A DNA stretch of 64,000 bases from Pycnococcus provasolii (taxonomy: Eukaryota > Chlorophyta > Pseudoscourfieldiophyceae > Pseudoscourfieldiales > Pycnococcaceae): contig OW568877.1 in NCBI GenBank assembly GCA_938743325.2, positions 186,001-250,000 on the forward strand, read 5' to 3'. Within the stretch, counting starts at the first letter, position 1, and each line of letters starts with the position of its first letter. Under the pieces are notes generated by a model. The model worked only from the letters and a program-made list of their open reading frames with translations. It was not told the DNA's origin and searched no databases. This document shows positions 9,590 to 18,284 of the stretch, in pieces. Position numbers and translations under genes: made by a program.

Positions 9590-9970
9590 TCATAATGCCA
9601 TGAGCCTGAGCATGGCGATTCGAACGAGCGCTCCACATAACGATACTGCGATCGCGTTGAACATATACCTCTCCCACCTGTCGAGCATGTAGATGCCTAC
9701 CGTCACGCTGTAGCGGAAGTACCACAGCTCGCACCCGTTGCATATCCGAGCCCACACCCCTCTGTGCGGTACATCCAGCGTCGCACTGCGCGTTTGCTTC
9801 TGCTTAAGTTCGCCACCGCCGCGGCGCACCGCCACGGGCGACGGCGATCTCGTGGCGCGCGTCGCGTCCGTCGTGGTTGCGGTGCCGGAGTGACCCCAGA
9901 GCTCGATGGCCGGCGCGGGGGGCGGGGGGACACAGCGCGAGGGCGCAACAGGGGCTGGATTGGAAACCAA
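9590..9970 (-). CDS. Small subunit of serine palmitoyltransferase-like protein (ssSPT)
   Basis: 126 aa from the ATG at 9970, the only in-frame Met before the conserved part. The last about 55 residues (WYFRYSVTVGIYMLDRWERY followed by a second hydrophobic helix) resemble animal and plant ssSPT, whose hallmark is YxYxLVTxLYMLEPWERxxFN. These tiny ER membrane proteins bind the LCB1-LCB2 heterodimer and raise its activity in the first step of sphingolipid synthesis. The N-terminal about 70 residues are low-complexity (Pro, Ala, Arg, Thr) and unlike the family, which is usually 55-75 aa. A non-coding leader or an unrecognised intron there is possible. It is head-to-head with the LYRM2-like gene; the two starts are 114 bp apart. 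Reverse-strand TGTAA at 9524-9528. Confidence 0.62.
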   Translation of the reverse strand: MVSNPAPVAPSRCVPPPPAPAIELWGHSGTATTTDATRATRSPSPVAVRRGGGELKQKQTRSATLDVPHRGVWARICNGCELWYFRYSVTVGIYMLDRWERYMFNAIAVSLCGALVRIAMLRLMAL

Positions 9971-10084
9971 ACCCCGACCTATCCCGCGGATCAGAAAACG
10001 GGCTCTGCCATCTCCATCTCCACCACGGAGAAGGAAGTGGTTCGCTGTGGCGGCGCGGCGCGGCGACGTGCTTCAAAGGCTCGG

Positions 10085-10330
10085 ATGGACCTCAAGTTCT
10101 TTGTGCACCGCGCGAACGTCATGGCGCTGTACCGAGAGTGTCTACGCACCGCGAGAAGGGCGCCGGTGCAGGCTAGGGCAGACCTCTGCGAGATGGCGAG
10201 ACAGGAGTTCAGAGACAGCATCCGACTATCAGACGGCAACACGAAGGACGCACCGAACGCGAAGATGCTACTGCAGCAAGGACGCAACCGATTACAAGAA
10301 ATCAAAATGATGGTTGACATGGTAAAGTGA
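10085..10330 (+). CDS. LYR-motif protein, LYRM2-like (mitochondrial)
   Basis: 81 aa from ATG 10085. The sequence LKFFVHRANVMALYRECLR carries the Leu-Tyr-Arg motif and the LK-x-F-V-x-R lead-in typical of LYRM2. ARQEFRDS and the C-terminal MLLQQGRNRLQEIKMM match the family's WAREEFR and MxxxQGxxQLKEL. Length equals human LYRM2 (88 aa). LYR proteins bind the mitochondrial acyl carrier protein and assist Fe-S cluster or respiratory complex assembly; LYRM2 is linked to complex I. The frame is open further upstream, but that part is low-complexity and overlaps the divergent ssSPT-like gene, so it is not included. TGTAA follows directly after the stop (10331). Confidence 0.85.
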   Translation: MDLKFFVHRANVMALYRECLRTARRAPVQARADLCEMARQEFRDSIRLSDGNTKDAPNAKMLLQQGRNRLQEIKMMVDMVK

Positions 10331-10448
10331 TGTAACAGAAGTGACAAAGAAAAACAAATGATGGGATGACATTCTCATTCTCTTTATGCGCGACTGACCT
10401 CCTTGCATCTTGTTTGTTATGGGCAATATCGAGTTGGCTTACGGATTC

Positions 10449-11379
10449 TTACTTTTCACAGGGCCTCCACACCTGTGTCTTCTTGTTCCCGTTGCCATTC
10501 GAGTTGCCATACGAACCACCACCACTTGTGCCATTGGACGACGATGAACGGCCGGCACCTCGTCCACGTCCGCCTGATGACCAGCCTCGACCATGACCAC
10601 GCCCGCCCGTGCCGCGGCCTCCTCCGTTCGTCGGAGCGTTCGTCGATAAGACTAACGGCGGAGGTGCCATGCGTGGCGCATCCTCTGAACAAATTCGCAT
10701 CTCCGCCTGTTCGTCGCCGTAGAAGCCACCAAGGCACACCGTAGAACCCGCAACGATCGAGTCGCGCGTCTCCTCGTCTACCCAAGAGTCGAATGACGCG
10801 ACGACACGAGTACCAGCTGGGCCATAGCGCATTTCCAAAGCACGCACATTCCCGAAGCGTGCAAGCACGGACGTGCAATGCCGCTCGACGTCGTGGCTCG
10901 TCGAACCCTTGCCTTCGGATGCAAGTTCGTCTAGCATAGCCTGTGGCAATCGCTCGAGCACAACCACCGGATTCATTCGATTTTCCGTCGACGACTCGTC
11001 GTCCTAGAAAGCTGGCGAATTTTGTGTGTGAGGGAAACTCAGGCGGTTACGTACTCGGCACGCTCGCTCCTGGCCTGATGGCTGGTGCGCACCAACCCGG
11101 GTCGTTGCTTTGTTCATACGGCATGCTGGCCATGGCGTCGTGCACGACGCCGTTGCTGAGGTGCACCATGGGCATAGTCGGTGGCGCGGCAAAGTGCAAG
11201 CTTTGTATCGCCGCTGCCGCCGCTGCCGCCGCAAGGTTGTGGTGTTGCTGCTGACGACTCAGCTGCATCTGCTGTTCTTGGTTCTTCTTAAGGTTCGCCG
11301 CCGGCGGGTCCGCCGCGTCGCCCTTCGCGGCGGTTGTTTGTGCCTGCCCCTTGTCCGTGGTTGTGGTTGTGGTTGTCAT
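10449..11379 (-). CDS. RGG-rich, possibly RRM-like RNA-binding protein (probable two exons)
   Basis: The well-supported part is 10449-11003 (minus). It has an open lead-in (DDESSTENR), then MNPVVVLERLPQAMLDELA and a beta/alpha-patterned region with VLARFGNVRALEMRYGPAGT, reminiscent of a degenerate RRM. An RGG/Gly-Ser-Asn-rich tail (GGRGTGGRGHGRGWSSGGRG) follows, and the ORF ends at 10449. Upstream, 11047-11379 encodes MTTTTTTTDKG and a Gln/Ala-rich stretch ending in WCAPAIRPGAS, which looks like a first exon. Joining in phase needs a weak donor (agc/gtgccg, near 11056) and the acceptor ctttctag at about 11004. A stronger-looking donor gtacgt or gtaacc breaks the frame. Two genes, or a start at 10976, remain possible. 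Function is inferred from composition only. Confidence 0.5.
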
Positions 11380-11657
11380 CGCGAAGTTCGTGCAGCAGGT
11401 GACGAAGGTGGTGACACTGCCCAGGGCGTCGGTTACCGCGGAGAGGAGGAGAAGAAGAAGAGGAGGAGGAGGCGTTTTCTCACGCGGAACCTTCCAGCGT
11501 GCGAAGAGGGATTAATGGTTCAACGGAGTATCCCCCATTTAAAAGGGGGGCAGGTCGGCCTCGGTCCCCAACCCCGGTCCTCGGGCTGTGGTCGGTCCGC
11601 CCCTCCCGCAATATCGGACCCGCCCTCTCGAACCACATCCAACCTCACGCCCGCTCC

Positions 11658-14600
11658 ATGGCGATGACGCGGGCGAGGTCGGCGAACGCGAGAAGAGGGA
11701 ACACGATCACACTACTTGCCATATGCGCAATATGCCTACACATCACAAACGCACCAACAAATACACGCACACGCAACTACGGCGTCGTGGGGGCGGCGGC
11801 TGCCGAGCAGTGCGCAGCTTTCGGGTCGGCGAGAGGGAGCGCGAGACCTAAGCAGCCAGTTCGTGAGTGGATACGGTGGTCCATGCCCGGCTTTCAGAGC
11901 AAGCGTAAGACGTCGAGCGGGAAGCACGTGACGCGCAACGGGACGGTCGCGCTGGACGACGCCGCGGCGCTACGGGCGGAGGCGCTGCACACCTTCCACG
12001 CGTCGTGGACGGCATACAAGGAGCTCGCGTATCCCATGGACGCGCTCGATCCGTCGACTTGTTCGGGACAGAACGAGTACGGAGGACTGGCGATGACCGC
12101 GCTAGACTCGCTTGACATGCTCCTTCTCGCCGACCGAGCGCATGACTTCGACGAGGTGTCCCAGCACGTAGAGCGCAGAAACTCCGAAGGAACGCCTTGG
12201 GCGAACGGGTACCGCGTCAACGTGTTCGAGGTGACGATCCGAGCTCTCGGGGGGCTCCTTAGCGCGCACGCTATGCTCGTGCACAACGAAAAATCGACTG
12301 TGGGTCAAAAGACAACACCGCGCCAGCTAAATAGCATATTGTACACGCAGCAGCATGCCGAGGCTGCGAGACATATCACGGACCTGCTCGTGCCCGCTTT
12401 CAACACGCCCACGGGCATACCACTCCCTTGGGTGTACCTCGCGGAGCAGGGCACCGGTGATGCCAGCCTTCGTCGCAATCCTGCATGTGCCGCCGGCGCA
12501 GGTTCGCTGCTGCTCGAGTGGGCGTACCTCTCTCACGTCACTGGTGACGGGAGGTATCGCACGTACGCGAGGCGTGCACTCGGCGCGATCGCGAATCGTG
12601 TCAGCACCACCACAGGTCTTCCCGGCAACACGATCGACCTCAACACGGGTCAGTGGATGCGTGACGATACCGGGCCTGGTGCGGGCGTCGACTCGTTTTA
12701 CGAGTATCTGCTCAAGGGATACCTCATGCTCGGCGAGCCTGGGCTGCTCCGCGCGTTTGCGAATCGCCACGCGAACGCGACGAGGTGGATGAGCGCAAGC
12801 GACGTGGCGGCGGACGACACGGCTGCGTCCAACGGGTCGGTAAATGCTTCCAACTCGGAGGCGTTCGTCAGCACTCACGGTGTGCCGTGGCTGATGGACG
12901 TTAGCGTGAGTACCGGCCGCGTCTCGGGGCCTTGGGTTGGAAGTCTCGCGGGGTTCTGGCCAGCCATGCGCGCGCACGCGGGACTCGGTGGAATTGGCAG
13001 CATGGCCGCGCGGCTGATGCGCGGGTACCATGCCACGTGGAACTTTTTCGGCGGCCTGCCCGAGCTGTTCGCACCGCAGTATCGTGGCAGCGGCAGCGGC
13101 GGCGGCGGCGGCGACGCCAGCGCGGCTGGCGCCTCCTCCTCCTCCTCCTCCTCCAAGGTTGAATCACACGCGTGGTCGCCGATGTACGCGCCGAGTGCGC
13201 ATCCCAACCAGAACTCGTACCCTCTACGACCCGAGCTTGTCGAGTCCGCGGCAAGCCTTGCGGCGCACGAGGCGCACGCCCTTGCCGCGTACGCGGTGGC
13301 GTCAGCGGAAGTGTCGCGGCGCGAGGCGGAGGGCAGGACGCTGCCTCCGCACATTAAAAGCCTGCTATCGGCATACGAGACGGTGCATGGTGGATCGGCC
13401 GCCGCACTGGCGATGCTGAACCTCACGCAGGCGGTGGCGCGCGACGTGCAAGACGTGCTGCTGACGCGGTGCAGCAGCGTCTGCGCAAGCAAGTACGCTC
13501 TCATAAATGGCATGAGCAACGTGGTGCGCGGCACGCACAGCGGCAGCGCGATTGAGAGCTTTCTCTTCAGTGAGACGCTCAAGTATTTACTTGTGATTTG
13601 GCAGGGAGACAACCGGGAAGGATACGCCCTTATGCGGCACTACGTGTTTACCACGGAGGGACATCTGCTTCCGCCGTTGAGGCGCGATGCTGCGCTCGAG
13701 GAGCCTCCGTCTGGGGATAGCAAGGCGCCGTTGGACGAGGAAGCTGACATGTGGACATCCTGGGCGGAGATCCCTGATGACTTTGATGACAGCACCGCCT
13801 TGGAGCAATCTCTCTTCGAGAATTCGCCGCCCTCGGAGGTACCACCCGGATGTGCTGCCGCGTGTTTGGCGGCTGTGGCAGGTCCAGGGGTTTGCACGGC
13901 TGACGTAACCGATCGCGAGCGCCTGCGTCGCTTTGCGCACGTGCGCGCACAGCCGATCAGCTGCATGCTTCTGCTGCGCCGCCGCTGCGCAGCCTGCGTA
14001 GTATCGCACAACGCCCTCGAGGATGAGCGCGCGGCGGCACGTGCTAGCCCGAAGTGGCCACCAGCTGGCGGTGCGGCAGTCAGCGTGCAACATCCAGCCC
14101 AATCTTCGTCTCGTCGCGCGAGGGACACGCAGCAGTGTACTTCAGGTGGTGACGATGTGGACGAGGAGGAGGTGGAGGGTGACGAGGAGGAGGTCGCGCA
14201 AGGAGAGCAGAAGGCTGAAAAGGAGGCGCTCACCGTAACGGCGCGATTCGCTTGTGGACTTGGAGGTGGAGACGTCGCGATGTGTACGCAAGTGGCACTT
14301 GACGGGCAATTTTCACTTGAGGAGGCTGCAGCTATCGTGGCGGAGGCTGTGGAGGAAAGAGGGCAATGTCCACACCATTCCAAGTCCCCAGCGGGCATTT
14401 CGCTGCTGAAGCACGTGGACAGGACTTCGACTGCCAATGCTGCCGTGGCCTCCGCGGATGATGCCGTAGCGTATGCTGCAGCCGACGATGCTGCAGCAGC
14501 CAGCAAGGCGGAGCTCGGCTCGGTGGCAAAGACCGCGGCAGATGAGCGAACGGTTCTTATCGTTCGACTCGTGCAGAATGCGGCTGATGCCAATGCAGGC

Positions 14601-15296
14601 GCGGATGCAACTCTTCGCACCATCACGTGGCCGCACCTTCTTGATTTTCTGAATCGGAAGAGCCCTGCGATCGCGTGGAGGGACGAAAGGCCAGCGATGA
14701 CGGCGAGCTTTGGTCCATCTCCCAGGCCCGTGTCTCTCGCGGAATTCGAAAGGCTCAAGCAGCTGACATTCGGTGATGCGTATGGAGGTGCTCGCCAGCT
14801 GCTCCGTCGCATGGTTTGGGCGAACCCGGCAGATGCCTGCGGCTATAATTCGAATTCGGACGACATGCGTGGTGCGATGGCTATTGTGATGCGCGGAGGT
14901 TGTACGTTCGCGGCTAAGGCGCGCATCCTCCAATCTGCCGGCGCGGTGGAAATGGTGGTGGTTGACAATGTGGAAGACAGCGCGGAGGGATTGCTGCGCA
15001 TGGGAATGGACGAGGAAGAGGCGGAGCCTGGAATACCCTCCGCGATTGTTGGTCATTCGGCGTTGACTCGCCTCAAGCCGGAGGATGTCTCGTCGAATAA
15101 TTTGTACGGCTACCTGAGTCGCGGTGCTCCAACGAGCGGCACGCTGTCAGCCGCTACTCCCCAGGCATCGGCGAAGAATCCATCGCAGGCTTATCGTCTC
15201 GAGGTGGAGGCGACCGATGTGAGGCACCTTGCCAAGTTGAATGTTGCCGATGTGGTTTTGGCGCTGCAAAGGGCGCTTCAAGGTGGAGGCTTGTAA
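11658..15296 (+). CDS. EDEM-like GH47 mannosidase with PA domain (ER-associated degradation)
   Basis: 1,212 aa from ATG 11658. A signal-anchor (TITLLAICAICLHITNAP) near residue 20 targets the ER. Residues of about 105-655 match GH47 of the EDEM branch. Examples are TFHASWTAYKELAYPMDALD, YGGLAMTALDSLDMLLLAD and VNVFEVTIRALGGLLSAHAM. Further matches are YYEYLLKGYLMLGE-type repeats and a final HSGSAIESFLFSETLKYLLV region. A variable acidic and Ala-rich linker follows. Residues of about 1065-1130 form a protease-associated (PA) domain (MAIVMRGGCTFAAKARILQS), the arrangement seen in EDEM3. EDEM proteins trim mannose on misfolded glycoproteins and send them for degradation. An in-frame Ser run and Gly run (13093-13155) interrupt the catalytic domain in a likely loop. 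TGTAA at 15337. Confidence 0.9.
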   Translation: MAMTRARSANARRGNTITLLAICAICLHITNAPTNTRTRNYGVVGAAAAEQCAAFGSARGSARPKQPVREWIRWSMPGFQSKRKTSSGKHVTRNGTVALDDAAALRAEALHTFHASWTAYKELAYPMDALDPSTCSGQNEYGGLAMTALDSLDMLLLADRAHDFDEVSQHVERRNSEGTPWANGYRVNVFEVTIRALGGLLSAHAMLVHNEKSTVGQKTTPRQLNSILYTQQHAEAARHITDLLVPAFNTPTGIPLPWVYLAEQGTGDASLRRNPACAAGAGSLLLEWAYLSHVTGDGRYRTYARRALGAIANRVSTTTGLPGNTIDLNTGQWMRDDTGPGAGVDSFYEYLLKGYLMLGEPGLLRAFANRHANATRWMSASDVAADDTAASNGSVNASNSEAFVSTHGVPWLMDVSVSTGRVSGPWVGSLAGFWPAMRAHAGLGGIGSMAARLMRGYHATWNFFGGLPELFAPQYRGSGSGGGGGDASAAGASSSSSSSKVESHAWSPMYAPSAHPNQNSYPLRPELVESAASLAAHEAHALAAYAVASAEVSRREAEGRTLPPHIKSLLSAYETVHGGSAAALAMLNLTQAVARDVQDVLLTRCSSVCASKYALINGMSNVVRGTHSGSAIESFLFSETLKYLLVIWQGDNREGYALMRHYVFTTEGHLLPPLRRDAALEEPPSGDSKAPLDEEADMWTSWAEIPDDFDDSTALEQSLFENSPPSEVPPGCAAACLAAVAGPGVCTADVTDRERLRRFAHVRAQPISCMLLLRRRCAACVVSHNALEDERAAARASPKWPPAGGAAVSVQHPAQSSSRRARDTQQCTSGGDDVDEEEVEGDEEEVAQGEQKAEKEALTVTARFACGLGGGDVAMCTQVALDGQFSLEEAAAIVAEAVEERGQCPHHSKSPAGISLLKHVDRTSTANAAVASADDAVAYAAADDAAAASKAELGSVAKTAADERTVLIVRLVQNAADANAGADATLRTITWPHLLDFLNRKSPAIAWRDERPAMTASFGPSPRPVSLAEFERLKQLTFGDAYGGARQLLRRMVWANPADACGYNSNSDDMRGAMAIVMRGGCTFAAKARILQSAGAVEMVVVDNVEDSAEGLLRMGMDEEEAEPGIPSAIVGHSALTRLKPEDVSSNNLYGYLSRGAPTSGTLSAATPQASAKNPSQAYRLEVEATDVRHLAKLNVADVVLALQRALQGGGL

Positions 15297-15354
15297 CATA
15301 TGTGTGAAAACTAAAGATCTGCTCGTTTTTCAGTTGTGTAATAGAGTTTACAAA

Positions 15355-15770
15355 TTAGGTGACATCATCATCTCTCCCCTCGCGCGCCACTGCAGTCAAG
15401 ATTAGCGCCATCACCGTAGCTGCGGCCATGGTGATATTTGACACACCCGCCTTGCTACAGGCAGCCATGGCGGCGAGCAGCGCGAGGCATCCCAAGTTGT
15501 TGAGAATGGAGTTTACCCAAGCAACGTAAGAATCGCTGCGACTGCCACGCACTTGTTGACAGCAAGTCGCGGTTGCTTGGGGTTGTGCAACATGCCGATT
15601 GCGATCGGCGCGCCTGCGAAGTACCCCCCACGGTCCCCACGATAGCAGAGCCTCGAGTTGTGCGTCGGTCGTCTCGCGGCCGAAGAGTTGTTTGGAAGCA
15701 TCGGCCGCACTGCTTATTTGACTCCAATCCGACGTTCTGCGCTATTCCCAGCAGGCAGTAGTACGTCAAG
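15355..15770 (-). pseudogene. Candidate small membrane protein gene with an apparent 1-bp frameshift
   Basis: Three minus-strand pieces look protein-like and line up. The first (about 15742-15632) reads DWSQISSAADASKQLFGRE and ends ALLSWGPWG. After a run of six G (six C on the plus strand, 15624-15629) the frame shifts by one to GYFAGAPIAIGMLHNPKQPR, continuing to AVAAILTLLG (15517). A 62-nt GT-AG intron (15516-15455) would then join KAGVSNITMAAATVMALILT, ending at 15355. The combined product would have two hydrophobic helices near its C-terminus. I do not recognise a family, and the 5' exon is not identified. The shift at a homopolymer could be a sequencing error in a live gene or a true decayed copy. 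Confidence 0.35.
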
Positions 15771-16577
15771 ACGAGCCACCTGGTACTATTCGCTCCTGTG
15801 CGACTCGTGGGCGACACGGCCGGTTGTTGATTGCAAGGGCATGCTTTCCCTGAGGCGCGTAATAACCGTATGTAACGTCTGGCAAACGTCTGGGCAAAGG
15901 TGCCAAGGATAGGGGTTTGGACTCCCGTGGGTAACAAAAAATCTCGCTCTCGATGACGAGGATTATCAGGATGGCGGACCTTTTTGTTCCTACGTGCAAG
16001 GTCAGATGTGGGATGGGTGGGAGGAGCGCCGCCTCTGTGGTAACTTGTAAAAGTAGTGGGAGATGAGACAGGGGAACGTCTCGTCCCGTCTACTCCTCGG
16101 TATGCACGTCTGCGCAAAGGCAACTCCCAAAAAAGATGAAGATCCTTTGCCATATAGCGACATGACGGTGTTCTCTGCTGCAAGTCCTCCGGAGTCGCAC
16201 TGACACAATCACACAAACACGCTCTAACACGCTCTTGCGAATTGTGTGAAATTCGCATTCCAAAGTGCACATCTAGATTAGTGCGCTCCTTTCGTTGTGA
16301 GCAACCCTAAATCATCTGGCGTGCGTTTATAGCGTTAGGGTTTGTCGAATCTCGGTTCGATTTTCTCAATTTTTGGAGATCTTTTTTTTTCACGGGGCGT
16401 GCGATACCGCGTCGAGTCCTGACCTTCCCCCTCGGGCAGTCGGGTAGGCCCGAGGAGCCACCACACGCTATACCCTACAGGCCTACAGTACTTCGCACAA
16501 CTCTATCGAATACGGGCTACCGTGCGCGCACAACAACTGCACAACTGCACGCACGCACGCACGCACACACACCGGCC
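15771..16577. other. Intergenic, no clear gene
   Basis: About 800 bp lead up to the At1g01500-like gene. On the minus strand an ATG at 16163 opens a short frame beginning MSLYGKGSSSFLGVAFAQT that could be a first exon of the candidate gene at 15355-15770, but I cannot connect it. Telomere-box-like sequences occur in both orientations (aaccctaaa at about 16303 and ttagggttt at about 16335). A (gcac)n tract lies just before the downstream start. Confidence 0.4.
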
Positions 16578-17833
16578 ATGGAGCAACAACAAACAGAACA
16601 GCAGGAGCTGGCCAACTACCCTGCGAAAACGCGAGGAGGGGGCATTCTGCGCCTGCCTTTCTTGGGCAGGTTTGCCAACAAAGACGAAGAGCAGGACAAA
16701 AACAGCAATGCCGCCGCACAGCCGCCACAGCGTCGACGCTCGTGCGACTGGAGTGCTGCGCCACTCGTCACGGAGTGCTCGAGTGACGAGGACGTCGCTG
16801 AGGGGGAAGGGGCAAGCCTGCGGGCTATGGCGGAAGGATCACACCTGCACGTACGTATTCTCCCAAGAACCCACACATGCTCACAAACACGAAAGGGCAA
16901 AAAAAAAGACCCTCGCCAAAAGTTGAACACTAACAAAACAAAAACTCACCTTAGGTACAAGCGTGCATTATACGCCTCAAGCCTGAATTTCTTGACAACA
17001 CACAACAGCAGCAGCAGCAGCAACAACAACAACAACAAAACTGCGCCGGTAAAGCCGCCACTCATTCTTACATGCACACGGAGGAGCTGCAGCTGCGCCT
17101 GTGTGTGCCGTCGACAGCCACGGAACCCGTCGCCGCTCTACAGGTGAACGGTGTTCCCATCCCGGGCAGCGAGGTATCGACCGTGCTGCGTCGAGACCGG
17201 CAAGGGTGCTACGTCAGCACAGACCAGCTCGCGGTTGCTCAGACAGCCACGTTCGAGGTGTACCAGGAGGGGCACACGTGGACGTGCGGCAGCTTTGTGC
17301 GCCATGGCGGGGACGACGACGAGACGACGACGTGGACGGTGGAATTCTACCCCATGGAGTCTGCGGTTCCCACGTCGCCGAGGAAGGGTGAGGAACCCGC
17401 ACCGAGCTGCGAACTTGAGCTGTGCGTGGTGGGCAAGTGCGGGGGAACGCCTTGCTGTCTGTCAGGGAATGTGCGGTGCCAGTCCGCACGACGCACGTCG
17501 CCGCGTGGTACGATGATGGGACGCATGCCCAGCCTTCCGTCGGTGAGTGAGGAGTCGGTGCTTCCCGCGATGTTGTCTGCCAACTCGCTCGCGGACTTCA
17601 AGGACAAGTCGCTGATGACGTACTTCGACCCAGCCATCGAGTATGCACGAGGTGACGGCACGGATCCGAGCTGGTTCGGTGCAGGCGTACGCGTTGGCAT
17701 GGGACTCGGACTTGGCGTTTGCCTTGGAATGGGACTTGGCGTCGGGCTTTTGATGAGCTCGTACCAGCGAGCGTCGCAGGCGGTGAAGCGCATCGCACCG
17801 TCGCCCAGTGAGGTGATGCGGCTCACGCGATAG
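16578..17833 (+). CDS. At1g01500-like conserved plant protein (two exons)
   Basis: Exon 1 is 16578-16850 and exon 2 is 16955-17833. The 104-nt intron has donor gtacgt and acceptor ccttag and is phase 0; the joined product is 383 aa. The C-terminal signature SWFGAGVRVGMGLGLGVCLG, continuing as GMGLGVGLLMSSYQ, is the Gly-rich hydrophobic tail of the plant family sometimes mislabelled erythronate-4-phosphate dehydrogenase. STVLRRDRQGCYVSTD and FEVYQEG match its middle part. Exon 2 opens with QACIIRLKPEFLDN and then a run of 11 Gln encoded by CAG/CAA, absent in plants as far as I recall. The biochemical role of the family is unknown; the Gly-rich tail may insert in a membrane. TGTAA at 17890. Confidence 0.85.
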
Positions 17834-18284
17834 TTGAAAATTGAATTTCCTTAGGCCGAACAGGCCACAACTGGACGATTTACACGATTTGTAATCACGC
17901 AGTATACGTTTTTCCTAACCCATAGGATTGCTCATTCAGTAGCGGTCGTCCTTTCGTGGTGCTATTCAGCAGCGCATGTGTACATGGCGTTGGTGAGTTA
18001 CGGAAGGTTTTACCAGAGAGAGAGCTTTACGTTGGCCGTCCAGCGTGCGAGCCTCCTCTTTCGCTTGTTCTAACAAGTTGACGTGTTGTTTTTCGTCTAC
18101 GATCCCTCAGGCACAGAGAGTCGGTAGGTACTACGACGGATCCCCAGATGCGAATCACATCTTCCAAGTCCCTCCTGTATTTGAGCCTTATTACCTTTAC
18201 CTTTTTACCTCCATCCACGTCATCCGCTTATCACTATCACAATCACAATCAGTACGCTTGCACAGCACTAAAAAACAAGACGAC
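17834..18284 (+). other. Intergenic/5' leader of the AlkB fusion gene
   Basis: The interval separates two co-directional genes. The downstream reading frame is open from 18045, but that extra sequence is T-rich and lacks protein-like pattern, so it is treated as leader. Short (ca/at)-rich runs (tatcacaatcacaatc at about 18234) precede the ATG. Confidence 0.5.

Noticed and set aside
13640-14812. 390-aa minus-strand open frame inside the EDEM-like gene
   Set aside because: Ser/Ala-rich composition without motifs; the opposite strand carries the GH47 and PA domains.
16300-16390. Possible snRNA or tRNA in the gap before the At1g01500-like gene
   Set aside because: Short T-runs and a ggttcgat-like word are present, but no cloverleaf, Sm site or other snRNA consensus could be traced.
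18045-18284. 80-codon N-terminal extension of the AlkB fusion
   Set aside because: Composition is leader-like with Ser/Tyr/Leu from T-rich DNA. The Tudor-like module begins right after the ATG at 18285.
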